Shown here one piece after another: positions 1 through 4,824 of a DNA stretch of 5,197 nucleotides. The stretch comes from Coriobacteriia bacterium (lineage in GTDB: Bacteria; Actinomycetota; Coriobacteriia; Anaerosomatales; JAENZW01). Location: contig JAOUET010000134.1 of the NCBI GenBank assembly GCA_029858605.1, positions 1-5,197 of the forward strand, in the 5' to 3' direction. Each line of letters opens with the position of its first letter. Within the stretch, counting starts at the first letter, position 1. The notes below the pieces were generated by a model. The model was given only the letters and a program-made list of their open reading frames with translations, made no database searches and was not told the DNA's origin. The translations under genes were made by a program, and so were the position numbers.

Positions 1-240
1 TCCGGGCTGATCGGCTTCGTCGGCCTGATGCCGCCGCACATGGTGCGGCTCGTGCTCGGGCCGGACCATCGAGCACTCGTGCCGGCCTCTATTCTCGGAG
101 GGGCGACGCTGATGGTGCTGGCCGACCTGATCGCGCGCACGGTACTTGCCCCCGTCGAGATTCCTGTCGGTATCGTGACCGCGCTTTCGGGTGGACCGTT
201 CTTCGTGTGGCTCCTCGTGCGAGGGGAGGCCCGCTCGTGA
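1..240 (+). CDS. FecCD/BtuC-family ABC importer permease, C-terminal fragment
   Basis: This is the last 79 residues of a membrane permease for iron-siderophore, haem or cobalamin uptake; the gene begins before the window. The frame is open from base 1 to the TGA at 238-240. The first residues read SGLIGFVGLMPPHMVR, followed by GPDHRALVPAS and later ADLIARTVLAPVEIPVG. These are the conserved C-terminal blocks of the family: the cytoplasmic coupling segment that contacts the ATPase, then the last two membrane helices. The ending GGPFFVWLLVRG is also typical. It is coupled to the downstream ATPase through a GTGA overlap, as expected for permease and ATPase of one transporter. The substrate cannot be read from this fragment; the binding protein and any riboswitch would lie upstream. 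The family assignment is secure, the substrate is not. Confidence 0.95.
   Translation, partial: SGLIGFVGLMPPHMVRLVLGPDHRALVPASILGGATLMVLADLIARTVLAPVEIPVGIVTALSGGPFFVWLLVRGEARS
221..229 (+). promoter_or_regulatory. Ribosome binding site of the ABC ATPase
   Basis: GAGGGGAGG lies inside the end of the permease gene, 7 bases before the GTG at 237. It supports that GTG over the in-frame ATG at 207, which would start inside the permease frame with no comparable Shine-Dalgarno sequence. It also implies translational coupling of the two genes. Confidence 0.75.
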
Positions 241-1547
241 GCCGTCATGATGTTCGCGACGTCGGCCCGACTGGTGACGCGCCTGCCGTCGAGGCCGCTT
301 CGGCGGCAGGAATCGCCTTCGAGAGCGCCGATGTCGGCTATGGCGACGATTCGGTCGTGTCGGGGGTTGACCTCTCCGTTGGCCGAGGGGAGTTCGTCGG
401 TCTCGTTGGGCCGAACGGTGCCGGCAAGTCCACGCTGCTCCGCGCGTTGACCGGCACCGCTCGGGTCCTCGGCGGTCGAGTGCTCCTGGCCGGGCAGGAC
501 ACCCGGACACTGGCGGCCAGATACCGGGCACGAATCCTGGGAGTCGTGCCGCAGACGCTGCCGGAACCCTTCGCGTTCAGTGCCGAAGAGTTCGTCCAGA
601 TGGGACGCTATCCGCACCTGGGTCGTATGCAGCAGTTCTCGGACGCGGACGGTGCCGTGGTTGGCGAAGTGATGGATGTCACCGACACTGCACGTCTTGC
701 GGGCGATCGCGTCGATCGAATGTCTGGAGGTGACCTCCAGCGCCTGACACTCGCACAGGCGCTCGCGCAACAGCCGACGGTACTGCTTCTTGATGAGCCG
801 GTGAGCCATCTCGACCTGAACCACAGACTGCAGATCCTAGAACTCGTGAGAGGTCTTGTGGATGCCGGTATGGCGGTGCTGGCAGTGTTCCACGAGCTAG
901 AACTAGCCGCGCGCTACAGCGATAGGCTCGCGATCGTTTCGTCGGGAGGAGTGCCCCTCGTCGGCAAGCCTGCCGACGTGCTCACCCCCTCGACGCTGCG
1001 CGAAGTGTTCGCCGTGCGGGCCGTGATAGGTACCGACCCGGTCACGGGCACCGTCGCTGTGACTCCCGTGCTGCGCGAGCAAGTAGCCATCGCGACATCG
1101 GGCCCGACGGTCCTCGTCATCGGTGGCTCCGGAGCAGCCTCTCGGCTCATGCACGATCTCGCTCTTGCGGGCTTCAGGTTACACGCCGGCGCGCTGAACC
1201 GCGGTGACGTCGATTACTCGGTCGCCGAAGCGCTAGGCGCCGATGTCGTGGAATTGCCGGCCTTCGGTGAGGTCGACGCCGTTGCAGAGGAACGCGTCGC
1301 GGCAGCCGCCGGCGAGGCCGACATCTGCGTCGTCGCGGGGGTTCCGTTCGGGCGGGCTAACCTGGGCAACCTTCGGGCGTTGGAGGCCTCAGACGCGCCA
1401 AAGGTGCTCGTGGGCTCCATGACGTCGGAGCGCGACTTCACGCACGGCGAGGCTGCCGCGGTCTGGGAGACTCTTGTTGCGCGTGGCGCGATCCAGGTCG
1501 GTAGCGACGAGGAGGCGCTAGTCAAGGTCGAGTGTCTCGGGCCATGA
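237..1547 (+). CDS. FecE/BtuD-type ABC transporter ATPase with extra C-terminal Rossmann-like domain
   Basis: This is the ATPase of the importer whose permease precedes it; it powers uptake of an iron chelate, haem or cobalamin at the inner face of the membrane. From the GTG at 237 it has 436 residues, well above the roughly 250-270 of a plain FecE/BtuD. Visible motifs are Walker A GPNGAGKST (58-66), Q-loop Q106, signature SGGDLQ (163-168), Walker B LLLDEP (183-188), D-loop SHLD (190-193) and switch histidine H219 in VFHELE. The ATPase core ends near residue 285. Residues 290-436 form a second domain that starts with a beta strand and glycine-rich turn (TVLVIGGSGAAS) and continues as alternating strands and helices, resembling a nucleotide-binding Rossmann fold. 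From memory, some archaeal cobalamin-import ATPases also carry a long C-terminal extension; I cannot align them here. The start overlaps the permease stop by 4 bases (GTGA). The ATPase is certain; the substrate and the role of the tail are not. Confidence 0.93.
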   Translation: MSRHDVRDVGPTGDAPAVEAASAAGIAFESADVGYGDDSVVSGVDLSVGRGEFVGLVGPNGAGKSTLLRALTGTARVLGGRVLLAGQDTRTLAARYRARILGVVPQTLPEPFAFSAEEFVQMGRYPHLGRMQQFSDADGAVVGEVMDVTDTARLAGDRVDRMSGGDLQRLTLAQALAQQPTVLLLDEPVSHLDLNHRLQILELVRGLVDAGMAVLAVFHELELAARYSDRLAIVSSGGVPLVGKPADVLTPSTLREVFAVRAVIGTDPVTGTVAVTPVLREQVAIATSGPTVLVIGGSGAASRLMHDLALAGFRLHAGALNRGDVDYSVAEALGADVVELPAFGEVDAVAEERVAAAAGEADICVVAGVPFGRANLGNLRALEASDAPKVLVGSMTSERDFTHGEAAAVWETLVARGAIQVGSDEEALVKVECLGP

Positions 1548-1938
1548 GGCGTTGCGCAGGTTCGCACTGCGTCGCCCACTGGCAGCCGTCGCACGCCTGT
1601 GCGCGCCACTGCCGAAGGACTCTTGCGACCTGGGCGCGGACCTGCTCGTAGTCCACGCGTTGTCCCGTGTCGACCTGAAGCAACTCCACCGCGAGTTTGT
1701 CGAGCGCGCGAATCGATTGCTCTCCGCCGGGTTCGAGAGTGCACTCACCCTCCGCGCCGAGGTGGTGACAACGAGCGCAAACGTCGTCGGGTCCCGCCTC
1801 GAGTACGGCACCTTCGTGCTGGAAACCGTCCAACACGCGACGGAGGTTGTCGACGAATTCCTCGGAGTAGCCGCTTCCCTCGAAGAACTGCAGGCAAACG
1901 AGATGGTGTCCGCGCAGCCCTACGTAGCCTAGGCGCAT
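1522..1938 (-). CDS. DUF1284 family cysteine-rich protein
   Basis: This is a small cytosolic protein of unknown function, 138 residues from the ATG at 1938. It opens with GLRGHHLVCLQFF and GYSEEFVDNL, the hallmark N-terminal blocks of DUF1284, then has AGPDDVCARC and ends with ACDGCQWATQC. Seven cysteines (15, 54, 57, 66, 116, 119, 125) in CxxC-type groupings, with H11 and H12, suggest a metal site, possibly iron-sulfur, but no ligand set is proven. An upstream in-frame ATG at 1983 would add 15 unconserved-looking residues. Neither start has a clear Shine-Dalgarno sequence, and I prefer 1938 because it leaves only a 10-base overlap with the preceding hydrolase gene and puts the conserved block at the N-terminus. 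It is second in a minus-strand pair and probably translationally coupled. Its 3' end overlaps the ABC ATPase gene on the other strand by 26 bases. Confidence 0.85.
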   Translation of the reverse strand: MRLGYVGLRGHHLVCLQFFEGSGYSEEFVDNLRRVLDGFQHEGAVLEAGPDDVCARCHHLGAEGECTLEPGGEQSIRALDKLAVELLQVDTGQRVDYEQVRAQVARVLRQWRAQACDGCQWATQCEPAQRLMARDTRP

Positions 1939-2741
1939 GTCGCTGGTAGCGGCATCATGCAGGGTCGGTCCTGGGCCACGCATGTCACCGGTATGTCGAG
2001 GCCGACGGAGCTGATGCTCGCCGAAAGCGAGCCGGAGACGATCTCGGACCGGTTGTTGGTGCGCGACACGTGCAATCCTGCTACCGCCTGTAGACCGTCG
2101 TGTGCGAGTTGGAGCAAGGCCTCGCTCGCCGCCGTATTCGACAGATGGCCGAAAGACGACGAGATCCGGCGCTTCAGGAAGTGGGGGTAGGGACCGTTCG
2201 CCAGCATGGTCTCGTCGTGGTTGTGTTCGATGCCGAGGAAGGTGCAGCCCGTCAGCGCTTCGGCGGCCTCCGGAGTGAACTCGCCGGTGTCCGTCACCAG
2301 GCCGAACGAATCGCCGGTCGCGGCATCGAATCGGAAGCCGATAGGGTCTGCAGCGTCATGCGACGTGCGGAACGCTCGCACTCGCAGACCGGCGATCGAC
2401 GTCTCTTCTCCCGCTTCCAGTCCGCGGACGTCTTCGATTAGGTAGTCGAGCCGCCCTGCGCGGCGGGTACCACTGCTGGCGAATACGGGCACGTTCAGCC
2501 TCTTCGCCAAGATGCGAACGCCCGCAGTGTGATCCGTGTGCTCGTGGGTGATCAGAATCGCGCGTATCTCCTCGGCAGGCACGTCGTGCAAGGAGAGTCT
2601 CCTCAGCGTCTCCTTTGCCGAGAAACCGCAGTCTACGAGCACGCTTCCGGAGTCACCGGACACGAGCGTGGCGTTGCCCGAAGACCCGGATCCGAGGAAG
2701 AGAAGTCTGAGAGAGTGCGTTCTGCGGGAGTCACGAGGCAT
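1929..2741 (-). CDS. Metallo-beta-lactamase-fold hydrolase, YycJ/WalJ-like
   Basis: This is a cytosolic metal-dependent hydrolase of the MBL superfamily, 270 residues, a normal length for the YycJ/WalJ group. The N-terminus has FLGSGSSGNATLV (15-27). The metal-binding motif HEHTDH is at 66-71. Further family blocks are TSHDAADPIGF (126-136), TDTG (150-153), EHNHD (172-176), FGHLSN (197-202) and a late HVSRTNN. The SSGN, TSHDA, GHLSN and NN blocks fit YycJ/WalJ, for which 5'-3' exonuclease or DNA-repair-linked activity has been proposed; that role is family knowledge, not visible here. The frame is open upstream to a GTG at 2828, but that start would lie in the divergent glutaredoxin leader and add a non-conserved basic stretch. 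The ATG at 2741 places the first beta strand normally. A TACAAT hexamer ends 6 bases before this ATG, so the mRNA may be leaderless. It overlaps the DUF1284 gene downstream. Confidence 0.9.
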   Translation of the reverse strand: MPRDSRRTHSLRLLFLGSGSSGNATLVSGDSGSVLVDCGFSAKETLRRLSLHDVPAEEIRAILITHEHTDHTAGVRILAKRLNVPVFASSGTRRAGRLDYLIEDVRGLEAGEETSIAGLRVRAFRTSHDAADPIGFRFDAATGDSFGLVTDTGEFTPEAAEALTGCTFLGIEHNHDETMLANGPYPHFLKRRISSSFGHLSNTAASEALLQLAHDGLQAVAGLHVSRTNNRSEIVSGSLSASISSVGLDIPVTCVAQDRPCMMPLPATCA

Positions 2742-2846
2742 GGTGCGATTGTACCCTACTCGTTTCTTGCGCCTTGCGGCTGTGGAACATACTCGAGTAT
2801 CACTCGCAAACGCAGTTCGAATCGACACATCAGGAGGGTATTGGTC
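2742..2846. promoter_or_regulatory. Divergent intergenic region with candidate promoters and a 12-bp palindrome
   Basis: These 105 bases separate the minus-strand hydrolase gene from the plus-strand glutaredoxin gene and must hold the promoters of both, unless transcription comes from further away. For the minus strand there is a good -10-like TACAAT (complement of 2748-2753) with no convincing -35. For the plus strand, TTGCGG (2774-2779) with TATCAC (2798-2803) at 18-base spacing is a weak candidate. A perfect 12-bp palindrome, ATACTCGAGTAT, at 2789-2800 touches this putative -10 and could be an operator. These assignments come from reading by eye and are tentative. Confidence 0.4.
2832..2838 (+). 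promoter_or_regulatory. Ribosome binding site of the glutaredoxin gene
   Basis: AGGAGGG sits 8 bases before the ATG at 2847. It fixes the start of the glutaredoxin gene and rules out the much longer reading of the same frame that begins at 2529 on the opposite side of the hydrolase gene. Confidence 0.8.
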
Positions 2847-3092
2847 ATGCCAGTGAAGCTGTACGCGCTTTCGACTTGCCCCTACTGCCGGATGACGCGA
2901 AAGTACCTGGACGAATCGGGGATCGAGTACGACGTTACCGAAGTCGACCTCCTCGAGGGGCAGGACCGGGATGACGTAGTTGCCGAAGTCAGGCGCGTCT
3001 CGGGCGGAGCGTCGTTCCCTGTCGTGATCATCGGCGAAGAAGTGATCGTCGGCTTCAACAAGAAGCGCATCAAGGAGTTGCTGGACCTGTGA
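2847..3092 (+). CDS. Glutaredoxin-family thiol-disulfide protein (CPYC)
   Basis: This is a single-domain glutaredoxin/NrdH-type protein of 81 residues, acting as a cytosolic dithiol electron carrier. The active site CPYC is at residues 11-14 after the first beta strand (VKLYALST). The cis-proline is in SFP (56-58), and the C-terminal glycine-containing turn is VGFNKKRIKELL (68-79). These are the standard landmarks of the thioredoxin fold in glutaredoxins. The start is fixed by a strong Shine-Dalgarno sequence. The stop overlaps the next gene's GTG by 4 bases (GTGA), so the two are almost certainly co-translated. The partner, an FTR-type disulfide reductase, suggests that this glutaredoxin is reduced from ferredoxin rather than by glutathione; that is an inference from context. 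Its downstream targets are not shown by the sequence. Confidence 0.95.
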   Translation: MPVKLYALSTCPYCRMTRKYLDESGIEYDVTEVDLLEGQDRDDVVAEVRRVSGGASFPVVIIGEEVIVGFNKKRIKELLDL

Positions 3093-3763
3093 GCGACGTC
3101 CAGTCGCGAGGAAGGCGCCTCTTCGGCCCCGGGACCACTGTTGCGGACCTCAAGGCCTACATGGCGCCATTCGTCGACCGGCTCGGATACAAGTTCAACA
3201 CCGAGGAAGCGTTCGTCGAGGAGGTTCTCGAGAGCGAGCTGGAGATCCTGGAGGAAACGGGCGACATCTACTGCCCGTGCCGTGCTCGGACCGGTGACGC
3301 CAAAGAGGATGCCAAGATCGTCTGCCCTTGCATCCCGTTCTTCCGCGATCAGTTCGCGGGACTCAAGAAGTGCTGGTGCGGCCTCTTCATCCTTGAGGAA
3401 ATAGAGGATGGGGGCGAACTTCTCGGAGTGATGGAGGAGCCACAGGGTGACGTGGAGGTCCCCGCCTTCTTGGCCCGAGACGTGGCACCGGGCCAGATTC
3501 GGCACGTCAAGATAGGCAAGCGAGACGTCGCGGTGGCAAACGTGGACGGCGACTTCTTTGCGCTTTCCAACGTGTGCCGACACGCCTTCGGACCGTTGGG
3601 CGAAGGCTTTATGGACGAACACGTGGTCATGTGCCCGTGGCACGGGTGGCGCTACGACGTGCGCGACGGCACGACCGACCACCCGAACGCGGACGTGCGC
3701 ACGTACGACGTCGTCGTGCGTGACGGAGCGGTCTTCGTAGTGGTCGGCGCGCGTGCCGGCTAG
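3089..3763 (+). CDS. Ferredoxin:thioredoxin reductase catalytic domain fused to Rieske [2Fe-2S] domain
   Basis: This is a two-domain redox protein of 224 residues. Residues 15-115 are the catalytic (beta) domain of ferredoxin:thioredoxin reductase, which uses a [4Fe-4S] cluster and a neighbouring disulfide to pass ferredoxin electrons to a protein disulfide. The motifs are CPCR (62-65), CPC (79-81) and CWCGLF (95-100). Residues 122-220 are a Rieske ferredoxin-like domain with ligands C163/H165 (CRH) and C182/H185 (CPWHGW). Joining the two in one chain is unusual; I know of rubredoxin-linked FTR-like proteins in methanogens, where the extra iron domain feeds electrons to the catalytic part, and the Rieske domain may do the same. 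No variable (alpha) chain gene is adjacent. The GTG start overlaps the glutaredoxin stop (GTGA), with GGAG at 3074-3077, 11 bases upstream. The adjacent glutaredoxin is the likely substrate. Both domains are secure; electron flow is inferred. Confidence 0.93.
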   Translation: MSDVQSRGRRLFGPGTTVADLKAYMAPFVDRLGYKFNTEEAFVEEVLESELEILEETGDIYCPCRARTGDAKEDAKIVCPCIPFFRDQFAGLKKCWCGLFILEEIEDGGELLGVMEEPQGDVEVPAFLARDVAPGQIRHVKIGKRDVAVANVDGDFFALSNVCRHAFGPLGEGFMDEHVVMCPWHGWRYDVRDGTTDHPNADVRTYDVVVRDGAVFVVVGARAG

Positions 3764-3787
3764 GAATCCCGGGCTAGCTCCCCCGGC
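3755..3787. terminator. Possible bidirectional hairpin between convergent genes
   Basis: GCCGGCTAG (3755-3763) pairs with CTAGC (3774-3778) and CGGC (3784-3787), with a 10-base loop and a 5-base bulge. It spans the stop region of the FTR-Rieske gene and reaches the stop codon of FdhE on the other strand. There is no T-run on either strand, so it is not a classic intrinsic terminator. The position between two converging genes is the main argument for it. Confidence 0.25.
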
Positions 3788-4677
3788 TACTCCGCGTTCC
3801 CGAGAGGTGTGTATCCTCGGGCGTGCGCCAGCGCGTCGAGTTCGAGCGTGGCGACATCTTCCACTCGCGGTATGGCAGCTAGTCCGAGATCGCGTTCGAA
3901 TGCCACCTTGATGTAGCCCTGACAGTCCTCGCATGCGTGCACGCGATGTCCGTGGTCTTCTTCGTTCATCATGTAGTGGAGTTTGGAGTGGTTTCTCGTA
4001 CCACACCGGGCGCATCGCACGCGGTCGTACTCCCATTCGGCGTCGCAAAGAGAGCACCACAGCACGCGGCGACCTCCCTTGAGTTCACCCTCGTCGAGCA
4101 CCCTCCCTATAGCTGCCGGCGCACCGCACACCGGACACGAGCCGGAGGACCACGTACGCCAGTCGAACGCCTCCAGTGCTGCGAGTGCCTCGGCGGATCT
4201 CCGGCGCAGCAAGGGCGTGAGCGCGGACGCGACCACGAAGCGAACCATTTCCGGTGTGAGCGACCCTTCGGATGCAGCGGACGCCGCCTCGGACGCGTCG
4301 GCCACGAAGGCGTCGACGTCCTCGAGAGCGGCATCGAGTTGCTCCTGCGTCGCAAGAGTGGCGAAGTCGAGTTCGCGCAGGGCCGCGCCTGCTTCCTCCG
4401 GGAGACCGGCTTCGGCAGCGACTACCTCGGCGATGCGATGCGCGGCATCCGCAAATGCTTCGATTTGCATGTTCGGACGGGCGAGCAAGAACAGCGGCTG
4501 TCCGGTAGCCAGGCAGTCCTTCGCCTGCTCGGCATCGATGTCGTCGCCCGCGTCGCTGGACTGTGCGATGTCGTCCTGTACTGCCCATACCTTCTCAGCG
4601 AAACGCAGTCTTGCCTGCCCGGATTCGTCCATGATTCCGAGGTAGTGCTCGACTGCGCGTGCGAGATCTGTCGTCAT
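3787..4677 (-). CDS. fdhE: Formate dehydrogenase accessory protein FdhE
   Basis: FdhE is a cytosolic maturation factor that binds formate dehydrogenase catalytic subunits and is needed for their activity. This copy has 296 residues, close to the roughly 309 of the E. coli protein. The N-terminal half is helical and poorly conserved. The C-terminal half has the four cysteine pairs typical of the family: CPVC (181-184), CSLC (208-211), CARC (222-225) and CEDC (249-252), the last followed by QGYIK (253-257). The family's usual ending is seen as DVATLELDALAHARGY. The ATG at 4677 is preceded by a run of six G residues four bases upstream; an in-frame ATG at 4713 would add 12 residues and lacks such a site. 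It stands alone on the minus strand, with no formate dehydrogenase structural gene in view. It implies the organism makes a formate dehydrogenase, often a selenocysteine enzyme, which fits the neighbouring UGA-containing gene. Confidence 0.95.
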   Translation of the reverse strand: MTTDLARAVEHYLGIMDESGQARLRFAEKVWAVQDDIAQSSDAGDDIDAEQAKDCLATGQPLFLLARPNMQIEAFADAAHRIAEVVAAEAGLPEEAGAALRELDFATLATQEQLDAALEDVDAFVADASEAASAASEGSLTPEMVRFVVASALTPLLRRRSAEALAALEAFDWRTWSSGSCPVCGAPAAIGRVLDEGELKGGRRVLWCSLCDAEWEYDRVRCARCGTRNHSKLHYMMNEEDHGHRVHACEDCQGYIKVAFERDLGLAAIPRVEDVATLELDALAHARGYTPLGNAE

Positions 4678-4746
4678 GTTTCCCCCCAGGAGCGTCGTGG
4701 AACACCCGTACACGGTACAGTAGTCGGTGACTCAATCCAAGTCCGA

Positions 4747-4781
4747 GTCCCCGCGATGGGGTAAACACTACGCGTGGGGAC
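4747..4781 (+). other. Imperfect inverted repeat in the peroxiredoxin leader
   Basis: GTCCCCGCG (4747-4755) pairs with CGC (4771-4773) and GGGGAC (4776-4781), giving a 9-bp stem with a 2-base bulge and a 15-base loop. No T-run follows, so it is not an obvious terminator. It could be an operator or a 5' leader structure. Support is pairing by eye only. Confidence 0.35.
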
Positions 4782-4810
4782 TGCGCGCGACCGACTGGAA
4801 TCCTAAAGGG

Positions 4811-4818
4811 GGAGGAGG
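4811..4818 (+). promoter_or_regulatory. Ribosome binding site of the selenoperoxiredoxin gene
   Basis: GGAGGAGG lies 6 bases before the ATG at 4825. It fixes this start rather than the second ATG two codons later, and its strength shows the gene is really translated. Confidence 0.8.
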
Positions 4819-4824
4819 CCAGGG

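Larger units (their letters stand above)
4678..4824. promoter_or_regulatory. Divergent intergenic region between fdhE and the selenoperoxiredoxin gene
   Basis: These 147 bases must hold the promoters for fdhE (minus) and the peroxiredoxin gene (plus). I see no strong -35/-10 pair. A weak minus-strand pair reads TTGGAT and TACCGT with a 17-base spacer. On the plus side an imperfect hairpin (4747-4781) precedes the ribosome binding site. I see no tRNA or known riboswitch here. Confidence 0.4.

Noticed and set aside
1214..1744. 176-codon minus-strand frame across the ABC ATPase end
   Set aside because: Its Arg/Ser/Ala-rich composition and lack of motifs, plus overlap with two well-supported genes, make it a shadow.
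1552..1932. 126-codon plus-strand frame directly after the ABC ATPase
   Set aside because: It is antisense to the DUF1284 gene, whose conserved blocks are clear. No Shine-Dalgarno sequence or homology is apparent.
2529..2846. Upstream extension of the glutaredoxin frame
   Set aside because: It would cross the antisense hydrolase gene and place over 100 unrelated residues before a complete glutaredoxin. The AGGAGGG site supports the ATG at 2847.
2882..4060. 392-codon open frame on the minus strand
   Set aside because: It lies antisense to the FTR-Rieske gene and runs into fdhE. Its composition is arginine-rich and low in recognisable motifs, a common artefact of GC-rich coding DNA. The plus-strand gene has clear Fe-S motifs.
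4694..4740. Minus-strand promoter TTGGAT/TACCGT for fdhE
   Set aside because: Each hexamer matches the sigma-70 consensus at only three of six positions, which is too weak to list as a separate feature.
3937..4764. 275-codon open frame on the plus strand opposite fdhE
   Set aside because: It is a shadow of fdhE, which has the four CxxC pairs of its family; the plus-strand translation shows no family motifs and no ribosome binding site.
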